NCBI GenBank assembly: GCA_039180875.1 | Contig: JBCDCY010000012.1 | Location: 1-64,000 of the forward strand | Direction: 5' to 3' | DNA: 64,000 nucleotides | DNA from: JBCDCY01 sp039180875 | GTDB lineage: Bacteria; Pseudomonadota; Alphaproteobacteria; Rhodobacterales; Rhodobacteraceae | The notes under the pieces: generated by a model | Told to the model about the DNA's origin: nothing | Seen by the model: only the letters and a program-made list of their open reading frames with translations | Database searches by the model: none | Shown: in pieces, positions 17,292-26,135 of the stretch | How positions within the stretch are numbered: position 1 is the stretch's first letter | Layout: each line of letters opens with the position of its first letter | Position numbers and translations under genes: made by a program

Positions 17292-18878
17292 ATGGCGGAG
17301 CAGGTGGCGATCGGGTCGGAGATCGCGCGGGCCCTGGCGGCGCGCGGGGTGCGCACGGTCTTCGGCATTCCCGGCGTGCACAACGTGGAGCTCTACCGGG
17401 GATTGGAGGAGTCGGGCATCACCCACGTCCTCGCCCGGCATGAACAGGGGGCGGGGTTCATGGCCGACGGCTATGCCCGCGCCTCGGGCCAGCCCGGGGT
17501 TGCCTTCGTGATCTCCGGCCCGGGTCTCACCAATATCCTGACGCCCGTGGGCCAGGCCTATTCCGACAGCGTGCCGCTCCTGGTGATCTCCGCCTGCCTG
17601 CCGCGGGGCCAGCTGGGCATGGGCTATGGTCAGCTACATGAGATGCGCGATCAGGAGGGCGCGGGGGAGGCGGTGGCCCAGTGGTCCCGCACGGCCGACA
17701 CGGCCGATGCGCTTTGGGATCTGATTGACCGGGCGATCGCCGATTTCGGCTCCCGCCGGCCCCGACCGGTCCATATCCAGGTGCCGCTCGATCTGCTGGA
17801 GGGGACGGGGCCGAGTGCGCCGGCCGCCCTCACGCCTCCGCCGCCGCCACGCCCTGACCCGGCGGCGGTTGAGGAGGCCGCCGGGCTGCTGCGCGAGGCC
17901 AAGCGCCCGCTACTGATCGTCGGCGGCGGGGCCTGGAGCGCGGCCGACGCGCTGCCGGAGCTGATCGCGCGGGCCGGCCTCGCCGTCTTTCCAACCTATG
18001 CAGCCAAGGGGCTGATCGGCGACGGCCATCCCCGCTCCTTCGGGCCGACCCTGGCGCGGCCGGGCAGCGCGGAGATCATCGGAAGCGCCGATCTGGTCGT
18101 CGCCCTCGGCACCGAGTTGGCCGAGCCCGATTTCTGGCGGCAGGAGCCCGGGATCAGCGGCACGCTGCTGCGCATCGACATCGACCCCAACATGCTCGCC
18201 GACCGGCACCGGGCCGACAGCGTCGTGCTCTCTGACGCTGGCGCCTTCGTCCGGGCGCTGCTCGAGGTGCTCGAGCCGCAGGCGACGACATGGGAGGAGG
18301 AGGCGATCGCCGATGCCCGCACCCGGCTGGTTGCCGATGCCCTGGCCGAGCGTCCGGGGGTGGCCGCCGTCCTCCCCTCCTTCGCCGCCTCCTGCCCGGA
18401 GGATGCGATCGTCGTCGCCGACATGACCCAGTTCGCCTATCTCGGCAACGAGGTGCACCCGACCCCCCGCGGCGGGCGCTGGCTGCATCCGGTAGGCTTC
18501 GGGACCCTCGGCTACGCCATGCCAGCAGCCATCGGCGCGAAGCTCGCCGCGCCCGAGCGTCCGGTGATCGCGGTCGCGGGAGACTACGGCTTTCAGTACA
18601 CCGTGCAGGAACTGGCGACGGCGGTGGAGCTTGGCCTCTCCCTCCCCATCCTGATCTGGGACAACGGCAAATTGGGGGAGATCGAGGAGGACATGGTGCG
18701 CAAGCAGATCGCGCCGAACGCCGTCGTCGCCCGCAATCCCGACTTCCTCGCCCTTGCCCGGGCGTATGGCGCCGAGGCGATCCAGCCCGCGCGCTACGAG
18801 GACATTCCGGCCGCCGTCGCCCAGGCCCTCGCCGCCTCCGTCCCGACACTGATCCACGTGCGGGCGGACCTCGGCTGA
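17292..18878 (+). CDS. ThDP-dependent 2-oxoacid decarboxylase, AruI-like
   Basis: A 528-residue member of the acetolactate synthase-like family. The PYR domain has the cofactor Glu51 in A-R-H-E-Q-G-A-G and I-S-G-P-G-L-T-N-I. A Pro-rich linker leads to the central domain, and the PP domain has A-G-D-Y-G-F, a variant of the usual GDG, with Asn 26-30 residues later in I-W-D-N-G-K. Overall it looks most like 5-guanidino-2-oxopentanoate decarboxylase (AruI). Its stop overlaps the start of an FAD amino-acid oxidase, consistent with oxidation of an amino acid followed by decarboxylation of the 2-oxoacid. Substrate assignment to arginine is inference. Confidence 0.8.
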   Translation: MAEQVAIGSEIARALAARGVRTVFGIPGVHNVELYRGLEESGITHVLARHEQGAGFMADGYARASGQPGVAFVISGPGLTNILTPVGQAYSDSVPLLVISACLPRGQLGMGYGQLHEMRDQEGAGEAVAQWSRTADTADALWDLIDRAIADFGSRRPRPVHIQVPLDLLEGTGPSAPAALTPPPPPRPDPAAVEEAAGLLREAKRPLLIVGGGAWSAADALPELIARAGLAVFPTYAAKGLIGDGHPRSFGPTLARPGSAEIIGSADLVVALGTELAEPDFWRQEPGISGTLLRIDIDPNMLADRHRADSVVLSDAGAFVRALLEVLEPQATTWEEEAIADARTRLVADALAERPGVAAVLPSFAASCPEDAIVVADMTQFAYLGNEVHPTPRGGRWLHPVGFGTLGYAMPAAIGAKLAAPERPVIAVAGDYGFQYTVQELATAVELGLSLPILIWDNGKLGEIEEDMVRKQIAPNAVVARNPDFLALARAYGAEAIQPARYEDIPAAVAQALAASVPTLIHVRADLG

Positions 18879-19978
18879 TGGGGCAGCGGGCCGTGATCGT
18901 CGGTGGGGGCATCAACGGCCTCGCCACCGCCTGGGCGCTGGTGCGCCAGGGCTGGGAGGTCGAGCTGTTGGAGCAGGGGCCGCTCCCCAACCCGGAGGCC
19001 GCGTCGTGGGACGCCCACCGGCTGATCCGGCCGCACTATGCCGATCAGCCGGGCTATGCCGCCCGGATCGGCGCGGCCTTCGCGGCGTGGGAGGAGATGT
19101 GGCGCGACCTCGGCCGCGCGCACTATGCAGGGCGCGGCATGCTCGCCCTCAGCCGCGCAGCGGGCGATTGGACTGAGCGGGCGGAGGCGGGGCTGACGGC
19201 CGCCGGCATCGCCCATGACCGCCTCGGCGGCAACGAGGTCGCTCGGCGCTTTCCGATGATCGTGGCCGATGGCGTGCGCTTTGCCCTTTGGACGGAGATC
19301 GGCGGTGCCCTGCTCGCCGACCGGATCCTCGCCGATCTGATCCGCTGGCTGATCGAACGGGGCGTGGTGCTGCGGCCCGAGACGGCGGTCAGCCGAATTG
19401 ATGCCGAGCGTGCGACGGTGGAGACCGCCGAGGGTCCCGTCAGCGGCGACGTGGTGGTCATAGCGGCAGGCATCGGCCTGCGGTCGCTGCTGCCCGAGAT
19501 GGCGGGGGAGTGGCGACCCCACCGCTCCACCGTCCTCTACGTCGCGCCGCCGCCGCAATGGTTGGAGGCCTGGGCGAAAGGTCCCTGCTGGGTCGATCTC
19601 GGCGGCGGAGACGACCATTGGGGCATGCCGCCCGTCGATGCCATCCCGATGAAGCTCGGCCTAGGGCGCCACACCCGCCCCGGCGATCCGCTGGAGGAGC
19701 GGGTGACGACCGAGGACGACGTGCGCGACATCATGGGCGCCTACCACGGGCGCTTCGCCGATTGGGACCAGGCCCGGCCGATCCGGGCCGTGGCAAATTT
19801 CTACCTGATGGCGCCGGACAGCCTCTTCCATCTGAAGCGGGTCGGACGCTCCGTGGTGATTTCCGCCGACAGCGGGCACGGCTTCAAGTTCGGCGCGCTC
19901 ACCGGGCTCGACGTCGCCGAGGCCATCGAGACGGAGCGCTGGAACGCGGTGGCGACCCGGGTGGCTGGAGCCGCCTGA
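18878..19978 (+). CDS. FAD-dependent amino-acid oxidase/dehydrogenase (DAO family)
   Basis: A 366-residue flavoprotein beginning with the Rossmann motif V-I-V-G-G-G-I-N-G-L and ending with the second FAD contact G-H-G-F-K-F-G. Such enzymes oxidise D-amino acids, sarcosine, glycine or similar amines to imines that become 2-oxoacids. The ATG overlaps the TGA of the upstream ThDP decarboxylase (TGATG), so the two are translationally coupled. Together they suggest amino acid to 2-oxoacid to aldehyde conversion. The amino-acid substrate cannot be read from the sequence. Confidence 0.85.
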   Translation: MGQRAVIVGGGINGLATAWALVRQGWEVELLEQGPLPNPEAASWDAHRLIRPHYADQPGYAARIGAAFAAWEEMWRDLGRAHYAGRGMLALSRAAGDWTERAEAGLTAAGIAHDRLGGNEVARRFPMIVADGVRFALWTEIGGALLADRILADLIRWLIERGVVLRPETAVSRIDAERATVETAEGPVSGDVVVIAAGIGLRSLLPEMAGEWRPHRSTVLYVAPPPQWLEAWAKGPCWVDLGGGDDHWGMPPVDAIPMKLGLGRHTRPGDPLEERVTTEDDVRDIMGAYHGRFADWDQARPIRAVANFYLMAPDSLFHLKRVGRSVVISADSGHGFKFGALTGLDVAEAIETERWNAVATRVAGAA

Positions 19979-19987
19979 GGCCAGGCC

Positions 19988-21052
19988 TCAGTAGCCGGTC
20001 ATCTCAAGAAAGCCGACGCCGCTATGGCTGCCCTCGAACCGCACCGGCCCCTCCCAATAGGGGAAGCTGGTGTCCATCCAGCTTTGGGCATTGAGAGGGG
20101 TGACGCTGAGCGCCACGTCGCGGTCCGGCACGCTCACCCGCCAATGGGTCGGCACCTCTCGCCCCGCGACCTCGGTCCAGCGCTCAGGTTCCAGCCGCAC
20201 GGCGCCCCGGGGAAGGAGGGTCGAGACCCCGTTCTCGATCCAATTGCCGCTGAAGTAGTTGTCGCCCTCCGCATGGCGCAAGCGGTAGAGCATCAGATCA
20301 ACATCGTCGGAGAGGCGGAGCGCGAACCAGTCCCAGCCGTCCTGATCGTCGGCGAGCGGCTGGCTGGAGAACTCCCGATCCATCCAAGCCTGGCCGGTTA
20401 CCTGATGGGTCGCGCCGTCGATGGTCAGCGTCCCCTCCGCCGTAAAGGCCGGCTGGCTGAAGTAGTAGGAGGCCTGGCCCTGGTCGGACTTCAGCGAAAA
20501 GCCGCGGTCGCCCTGCAGCACCGGCAGCACATCGGTGACAAGCCGCAGGTCGTAGGCGAAGTCCGCCCCCTGGGCGCGGAGGCGGAGGGGGGAGAACGCC
20601 TCCTCCTCACTCGTCATCTCCCAGCCGTCGATCCAGGCAGAGAACGGGGCTGCCACCGCCCCTGCCTGGCCGGTGCCGCCCCGGGCGAAGAGCTCGGCAT
20701 GGGCGTGGCTCTCGGCCGAGGTGGCGGCAGCGTGGCCCATCCAGATCTGGTTGCTGGCCCAGCCCTCATCCCGTCCGTCCGGAGTCATCGCCTGGCGGAA
20801 CAGCGTCCATTGCAGGCCGAAGCTGCGGCCGTCGGCATCGGCGAGCGTGGCAGTGACGTACCACCACTCGATCCGGAACTCCGGATGGGGGCCGTGATCC
20901 TCGGGGAAGCTGAAAGTGCGGCCGGGCACGACCTCGGCATAGCCCTCGACCGTGGTGCCGAGACCGGCGAAGCCCTGGGCCGCGGCGGGTGGGGCGAGGA
21001 GGAGCGCGGCCGCCACGGCCCCGCCCAGGATCCGCCTAACGTTCATCGGCAA
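19988..21052 (-). CDS. Secreted AttH/CrtC-like lipocalin-type protein
   Basis: A 354-residue protein with a cleavable signal peptide ending A-P-P-A-A-A-Q. The body contains H-P-E-F-R-I-E-W-W-Y-V-T, F-G-L-Q-W-T-L-F-R and G-Q-A-W-M-D-R-E-F, which are characteristic of the AttH/CrtC-like (carotenoid 1,2-hydratase-related) double lipocalin fold. Its start overlaps the end of the permease gene by 17 bp, so with the ATPase it forms an AttE-AttFG-AttH-like operon. The protein probably binds or modifies a hydrophobic compound in the periplasm that the transporter handles. It need not be a carotenoid enzyme; no other crt genes are present. Confidence 0.8.
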   Translation of the reverse strand: MPMNVRRILGGAVAAALLLAPPAAAQGFAGLGTTVEGYAEVVPGRTFSFPEDHGPHPEFRIEWWYVTATLADADGRSFGLQWTLFRQAMTPDGRDEGWASNQIWMGHAAATSAESHAHAELFARGGTGQAGAVAAPFSAWIDGWEMTSEEEAFSPLRLRAQGADFAYDLRLVTDVLPVLQGDRGFSLKSDQGQASYYFSQPAFTAEGTLTIDGATHQVTGQAWMDREFSSQPLADDQDGWDWFALRLSDDVDLMLYRLRHAEGDNYFSGNWIENGVSTLLPRGAVRLEPERWTEVAGREVPTHWRVSVPDRDVALSVTPLNAQSWMDTSFPYWEGPVRFEGSHSGVGFLEMTGY

Positions 21053-23504
21053 AGACCTTCAGCAGCCGCGCCGGGGCCATATGCGCCAAGCGCCAGGCGG
21101 GCAGCGCCGTGGCGGCAAGGGCTGTCAGCAGGGCCAGCGCATAGAGCACCACCCAGTCCCGCGGGAAATGGTAGAGCGGCAGGCGCCAGCCGAACGCCTC
21201 CACATTGATGATCGCGACCAACACCCAGGCGAGCGCCAGACCGAGCGGCAGGGCCACCACCGCCGTGATCGCGGCAAGGGCCACCATGCGGAGGAGCTCG
21301 AGCCGCGCCAGCCGCCCCCGGCGGAGGCCGAGGGCCCAGAGCGGCGCGAGCTGCGGCAACCGCGTCTCGGCCAGCGTCAGAAGGCTGGTGAGCAGGGCGA
21401 CGCCGGCGACGGCGAGGGTGAGGGTGTTGAGCGCCCCGGTCACCACGAACGTCCGCTCGAAGATCGCGCGGGAGAACGCCTTTAACCGCTCCTGATCTAT
21501 CAGCCGTCCCGCCGGCAGGGCGAAGCGGTCCCGCATCTCGGCCACCAGGGCAGCGGTCTGGGCGGGGTCTGCCCGCACACTGTGAGCCGTGACGGGGACA
21601 TCGGGGAAGAGGGTGCGGAACTCCGCCAAGCCGATGCGGATCTGCCCCCGCGGATTGCCGTAGTCGGCGAAGATCCCGGCGACGGTGTAACTCGCCAAGC
21701 CAGTGTCGCCCGGCACTTCGATCGCGGCGCCCAGTTCCAGCCCTTCCCGCCGGGCGAGCTGTTCGCTGATGAAGGCGGCGGTGCCGGCGCTGAGCCGGTC
21801 CCAGGGGTCCGCTTCGGCCGCGAGGAACGGGAAGCTCGCCCGCAGGCTCGCCGCGTCCGAGACGCCGACGACGGAGGTGGGGGCGTCGGCGAAGCGCACC
21901 TCGGCGTCGCCCCGGCTCAGGATCTCCCGCACGCCGGGCTGGGCGGTGAGCCAATCCCGGATCTCGCCCGCCCGCGCCTCGTCCGGGGCATTCCAGAAGA
22001 TCTCCGGCGCGAGGCGCTGGTCGAGCCAGGAGAGGAAGGTGGTGCGAAAGCTCCCGACCATGGCGCCCACACCCACATTGACGGAGAGGGCGAGAAGCAG
22101 CGCCATCAGCGCAAACGACAGGCCGGAAAGCTGCTGCCTCCCGTCGGCCCAGAACCACGTGGCCTCCGGCCGCTCCGCCGTCCGGGCGCCGAGGGTGAGG
22201 GCGACGGCCAGCACCGCTGGCAGCAGCAGCGCCGCACCGATCAGCAGCGCGCCCATCATGGCAAAACCGGCATAGAGGCCGGAGCCAAGCAGGCCAAGCA
22301 ACGCCGCAAGGGCCAGGAGGGTCACGGCCGCGACGCTCTGCCAGCGGAGCCAGCGCCGCTCCTCCCCATGCCAGGCCTCGGGCAGGGCGGGCGCCAGGAT
22401 CGGCATCCGCCAGACCTTCGCCAGGCTGCTGGCAGAGGCGACCAGGGTGCCGACCAGGCTGATCGCGAGCCCGGCCAGCCACCAGGTCCAGTCAAGCCGC
22501 AGCTCCCCCGGCACATCGGCCCCATAAAGCCCGCGGAGGGAGGCCGCCACGTCCGGCAGCAGCAGCGCGGCGAAGACATAGCCGAGGGCCATACCGGCGA
22601 GCCCGGCGACCACGGCAAATCCAGCAAGCTCCAGCACCAGCGCCGCGGCCAGACGCCGCCGCGGCACCCCAAGCGCCCGGAGGGTGCGGAGCACCGGCCG
22701 GCGCTGCTCGAACGCCAGGCCGACGGCGGAATGCACGATGAAAAGCCCGACGGTGAAGCTCAGAAAGCCAAAGGCCGTGAGGCAGAGGTGCAGGCTGTCG
22801 GCCAGCCCCGCCAGGTCCCCATCCTCCCGCGGCAGGGAGCGGGTGAGCATCTGGTCCGTCGCCGCGTCCATCGGCGCGATGATCCGGCTGCGATCGCTGC
22901 CGAGCGCCAGGGCGGAGATCTCGCCCGATCGCCCCAGCAATCGCTGGGCCGCGCCGATATCCATGACCGCAAGGGCCGGCGCCAGATCGTCCTGCAACGT
23001 CAGCGGCGGCAGCGCACCGGCCGGCACGACGGGCGCGTCCCCCTCCGCCGCGCCAAGCTCCGCCAACGTATCGGTCGAGACCAGGGTCAGGCCGTCGCCC
23101 AGGAACAGCGCGGCTGGCGAGGCGTCGTCGGGGTTGAAGAGCGGCAGGCCCACACCGCTCGGCAGGCTTACGGGGTCGATGCCGAGGACGCGGAGCGTGA
23201 CCCCGTCCACCTCCAACGAGCCCTCGACCAGCGGCGAGACCGGCCAGCCGGCCCGGCGAAGCTCGACGAAGACGCGCTCCGGCATCGTCGCGCCTTCCTC
23301 CGGCAGCAGCATCGGCGCCTGCACGCCGGCGAGCGCCGTGGCCGCATCGTCGTAGCTGCTCCGCGCCTGGGCGTTCAGCGCCTGCACCCCGGACCAGAGC
23401 GCCGTCGCCAGGGCCAGGCCGATCAGCAGCGTCGCGAGTTGCCCCGGCCGCCGCCGCCAGTGGGAGAGGAGCGCTGCGAAGAGAGGGCGCGAACGCACGC
23501 TCAT
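21036..23504 (-). CDS. FtsX-type ABC transporter permease (AttF/AttG fusion-like)
   Basis: An 822-residue inner-membrane protein starting M-S-V-R-S-R-P. It has one N-terminal membrane segment, a large periplasmic domain, three central helices near residue 240-340, further helices, a second periplasmic domain, and three C-terminal helices followed by P-A-R-L-L-K. This two-fold MacB/FtsX arrangement matches duplicated LolC/E-like permeases of the lipoprotein/AttFG type. Its ATG overlaps the ATPase stop by 4 bp. The probable role is energy-coupled movement of a hydrophobic substrate at the periplasmic face, not classical import. Confidence 0.85.
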   Translation of the reverse strand: MSVRSRPLFAALLSHWRRRPGQLATLLIGLALATALWSGVQALNAQARSSYDDAATALAGVQAPMLLPEEGATMPERVFVELRRAGWPVSPLVEGSLEVDGVTLRVLGIDPVSLPSGVGLPLFNPDDASPAALFLGDGLTLVSTDTLAELGAAEGDAPVVPAGALPPLTLQDDLAPALAVMDIGAAQRLLGRSGEISALALGSDRSRIIAPMDAATDQMLTRSLPREDGDLAGLADSLHLCLTAFGFLSFTVGLFIVHSAVGLAFEQRRPVLRTLRALGVPRRRLAAALVLELAGFAVVAGLAGMALGYVFAALLLPDVAASLRGLYGADVPGELRLDWTWWLAGLAISLVGTLVASASSLAKVWRMPILAPALPEAWHGEERRWLRWQSVAAVTLLALAALLGLLGSGLYAGFAMMGALLIGAALLLPAVLAVALTLGARTAERPEATWFWADGRQQLSGLSFALMALLLALSVNVGVGAMVGSFRTTFLSWLDQRLAPEIFWNAPDEARAGEIRDWLTAQPGVREILSRGDAEVRFADAPTSVVGVSDAASLRASFPFLAAEADPWDRLSAGTAAFISEQLARREGLELGAAIEVPGDTGLASYTVAGIFADYGNPRGQIRIGLAEFRTLFPDVPVTAHSVRADPAQTAALVAEMRDRFALPAGRLIDQERLKAFSRAIFERTFVVTGALNTLTLAVAGVALLTSLLTLAETRLPQLAPLWALGLRRGRLARLELLRMVALAAITAVVALPLGLALAWVLVAIINVEAFGWRLPLYHFPRDWVVLYALALLTALAATALPAWRLAHMAPARLLKVFADER

Positions 23505-24199
23505 CCGGTGGCCGCACGTCCGGGCGGCGTCTCTACCGCCTGGACCTTGCCGTTCGAGAGATGCACCCGGCGGTCGAGCCGCGCGGCCAGATCCCGGGAA
23601 TGGGTTACCATCAGAAAGGCGCAACCGGTCCGCGCCACCAGATCCGCCGTCAGGTCCATCACCGCGTCGGAGGCCTGCTCATCCAGGTTGCCCGTCGGCT
23701 CATCGGCCAGCAGCAGCGCAGGTCGGGCAGCCAGCGCCCGCCCGATCGCCACCCGCTGCTGCTGCCCGCCCGAAAGCTGCTCGGGATAGCGCTGCAGCAA
23801 CTCCGCCAGGCCGAGACGCGCCGCCAGCTCCTGCACCCACACGGCGTCGTAGCGGTCGGCGAGGCGGGCCTGGAAGGACAGGTTCGCTTCGACCGAAAGG
23901 CTCGGGATCAGGTTGAACTGCTGAAAGACCAGGCCGACCTCGGTCCGCCTGAGGGCCGCCCGCCCGGCCTCGTCCAGCGCTCCGATATCCCGATCGCCGA
24001 GCGCGATACTGCCCCCATCGACGCTATCGAGGCCGGCGATCAAGTGGAGGAGCGTACTCTTGCCGCTGCCGGACTCCCCCGTCAGCGCCAGCGTCTCGCC
24101 AGCCCCAAGCGCCAGATCGACGCCGGCCAGCACCGGAACCGGTCCCTGGGGCGTTACATAGCTCTTCCTGACGTCTTGGACCCGCAGCATCCGCATCAT
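23501..24199 (-). CDS. ABC transporter ATPase (LolD/AttE-like)
   Basis: A 232-residue ATPase with Walker A G-E-S-G-S-G-K-S-T, Q-loop F-Q-Q-F-N-L-I-P, signature L-S-G-G-Q-Q-Q-R-V-A and Walker B A-L-L-L-A-D-E-P-T-G-N-L-D. These are typical of the LolD/MacB subgroup that drives FtsX-type permeases. It is the first gene of the operon with the permease and the AttH/CrtC-like protein, and lies about 140 bp from tRNA-Gly. Confidence 0.9.
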   Translation of the reverse strand: MMRMLRVQDVRKSYVTPQGPVPVLAGVDLALGAGETLALTGESGSGKSTLLHLIAGLDSVDGGSIALGDRDIGALDEAGRAALRRTEVGLVFQQFNLIPSLSVEANLSFQARLADRYDAVWVQELAARLGLAELLQRYPEQLSGGQQQRVAIGRALAARPALLLADEPTGNLDEQASDAVMDLTADLVARTGCAFLMVTHSRDLAARLDRRVHLSNGKVQAVETPPGRAATG

Positions 24200-24335
24200 C
24201 CATGGCCCGGATGGCAGAGCTATTGCACTCTCACCCCGCCGCCAAGGGCTAGGAATGGAATGCCGCAGGCGACCGGAGCGAGGGCCCGCCGCTGGAACAG
24301 CTGAGCAGCGCCCCTCCCGGCTCGCAACAGGAGCC

Positions 24336-24409
24336 TGGAGCGGGCGGCGGGAATCGAACCCGCACGTTCAGCTTGGAAGGCTGACAGGCTACCACTACAT
24401 CACGCCCGC
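24336..24409 (-). tRNA. tRNA-Gly (TCC)
   Basis: The minus strand gives a 74-nt tRNA including encoded CCA: acceptor stem GCGGGCG pairing with CGCCCGC, D-arm TAGTGGTAG, anticodon loop CTTCCAA with TCC, and T-arm GGTTCGAATCC. It marks the right edge of the core-like block; a decayed IS and a run of accessory genes begin less than 100 bp away. Confidence 0.95.
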
Positions 24410-24506
24410 GAGGTGGACCGGTGTTATTTTTGTCTCGGCGCCAGGTCAAGATATCCGTCGATCGCGCTCTGGCTGAAGGCGCCGCACAGATCTACGAGGC
24501 GATTTA

Positions 24507-25345
24507 GGGTCTGTACTCAATTGTCTGGTTCCGGACGGCTACGTGATCTGAGTCACTCCCTGCGATGTCAGGCGAGAGGTGGCCATGGCGCGGACGCTTT
24601 ATTGGTCGAGAGATGAAGAATGGGTGGCGATCCAAACACATTTGCCGCCAAGGCGGCGGGGGGCGCGGTGGGTGGATGACCGTCGGGTGATCTCGCGTAT
24701 CCTTCACATGCTCAGGACCGGAGCGCGCTGGCGGGACTGCCCGACGGAGTAGGGCCCCTGCACAACGATCTACAACCGCTTCAACCGGTGGTCCAAACAG
24801 GGTGTGTGGGAAGATGTTCTCTACGTCTTGTCAGGCTCTTCAGGCGTGATCGGCACGAAGATTGCGGACAGCACGTCGGTCAAGGCGCACCGCTCGGTCT
24901 CGGGCGGAAGAGGGGAGAGTTCGCGCAAGCCATCGAACGCTCTCGCGGCGGACGGACCGCTGCCCGTCAGCGCATCCGTGACGCAAATGTCGCGAGAGGG
25001 ACCAAGGTTGATCCCCTGACCTACGCGCAGGGACGCCCCATTGCGCTCTGCCTGACGCCGGGCCAGGCGCATGATCTGACTGACCGGGCCTATGATGCGC
25101 GACGGCTGCGGGACTGGTTGACGGACCGCGGCTGCGAACCGGTCATTCCTCCAAATCCGACCTGCAAGATCCCGCATTCCTACGACAAGGCCGCCTATCG
25201 AGGGCGCAACGTCGTCGAGCGCATGTTCTGTCATCTCGAAGATTTCCGCAGAATTGCAACGCGTTACGACAGGCGCGCCGACGTCTTCCCGTCAGCCCCT
25301 CTTTCGCCGCAGCCATCGTCTGGTGGACCAATTGAGCCCGGGCCC
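24507..25345 (+). mobile_element. Degenerate IS5-type insertion sequence
   Basis: An element of about 839 bp. The left end gggtctgtactcaattg (24507-24523) and the right end caattgagcccgggccc (25329-25345) form an imperfect inverted repeat (13 of 17 positions). The length and the transposase inside fit the small IS427-like members of IS5. The transposase carries at least one stop and one frameshift, and the right terminal repeat is diverged, so the copy should be immobile. The exact ends are inferred from the repeat only. Confidence 0.65.
24585..25345 (+). pseudogene. IS5-family transposase, broken
   Basis: From the ATG at 24585 the frame reads W-S-R-D-E-E-W, then the typical IS5 N-terminal block M-L-R-T-G-A-R-W-R-D-C-P. 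A TAG at 24750-24752 lies where the family has Tyr (D-C-P-x-E-Y-G-P), and the frame continues with T-I-Y-N-R-F-N-R-W and the catalytic-Asp region I-A-D-S-T-S-V-K-A-H. Between about 24930 and 25010 the coding frame shifts to that of R-P-I-A-L-C-L-T-P-G-Q-A-H-D, which leads to A-Y-R-G-R-N-V-V-E-R-M-F and the catalytic Glu region. One nonsense mutation and at least one frameshift make it non-functional. Confidence 0.85.
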
Positions 25346-25565
25346 TTCACCGACGCAAAAGCTGCCCGAGGGCCACCTTGGCTGTGGTTGAGCTTTCCGA
25401 TACATTTACTCCACGGTCGGCAGACACCGAGGCGTCGCTGCTCCTTCGGGAGAGCTAAACCTGCCATCAGAACCAGACGGCATTGCATCTATCCATACCG
25501 ATGAGAGCGCCGCGTCATCAAGCCAGCGACCGATGGTGAGCACAGGCGCCCAATGTGGAAGACCC

Positions 25566-26135
25566 ATGCCGAAGATCCCTTTGCCGTTGCGCGCGGAAGA
25601 CCTGACCACCTTTGTGCGCGCACTATCCAAGCAGTTGGGTGATGAAAGTCCTTCACACCTCGTCCTGATGAACATGGCTGCGCGTGCGGCGGGCTATCAG
25701 AACGTCCAGCACATGCGCGCCGTCTACGCTGCGGGGCAAAGGCTGGCCCGTGCTGCCGATGATCCGCCCGTCGACGGGCGGGCGGTAGAGCGTGCCTTGC
25801 ACCAGTTCGATGCCCTGGGCCGTCTGCGTCGGTGGCCTTCCAAACGCAGCGTGCAGTCACTTTGTCTCTGGGCGCTCTGGGCGAGGGTCCCTGCTGGCCG
25901 ATCCATGCCGGAGCGGGAGGTGAACCAGTGTCTCGCCGAGGAGCACCTGTTCGGCGATCCCGCGACACTCCGCCGAACGATGGTTGCGTCCGGGCTTCTT
26001 TCGCGCCGGAAGGATGGAACGGACTATCGACGCATCGAACAGGAACCGACGGCGGAGGCGAAGGCTCTGATCAGCGGCCTTGGCGCACGGCGCCGCGCCC
26101 GGCCTAAAGCGGTGGCGGAGCTGAGCCATGCATAG
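25566..26135 (+). CDS. DUF2087 domain-containing protein
   Basis: A 189-residue protein. The C-terminal half has the DUF2087 layout: R-W-P-S-K-R-S-V-Q near residue 92, then E-R-E-V-N-Q-C-L, followed by L-R-R-T-M-V-A-S-G-L-L-S-R-R-K-D-G-T-D-Y, which resembles a winged helix. The start M-P-K-I-P-L was chosen because upstream sequence looks non-coding. The 3' end overlaps the next gene by 8 bp. DUF2087 proteins are often annotated as transcriptional regulators, without direct evidence here. Confidence 0.8.
   Translation: MPKIPLPLRAEDLTTFVRALSKQLGDESPSHLVLMNMAARAAGYQNVQHMRAVYAAGQRLARAADDPPVDGRAVERALHQFDALGRLRRWPSKRSVQSLCLWALWARVPAGRSMPEREVNQCLAEEHLFGDPATLRRTMVASGLLSRRKDGTDYRRIEQEPTAEAKALISGLGARRRARPKAVAELSHA

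Noticed and set aside
15576..17441. A 621-codon minus-strand frame across trkH
   Set aside because: Its predicted product is low-complexity, rich in Arg, Gly, His and Asp, and lies opposite a complete TrkH gene; it is a shadow.
19988..21052. Carotenoid 1,2-hydratase (CrtC) as a pigment-pathway gene
   Set aside because: Only family-level resemblance; the gene is in an ABC transporter operon and no carotenoid genes are near, so AttH-like is the safer call.
21582..23789. A 735-codon plus-strand frame across the permease gene
   Set aside because: The product is Arg/Gln/Gly-rich without domains and is antisense to the FtsX-type permease.
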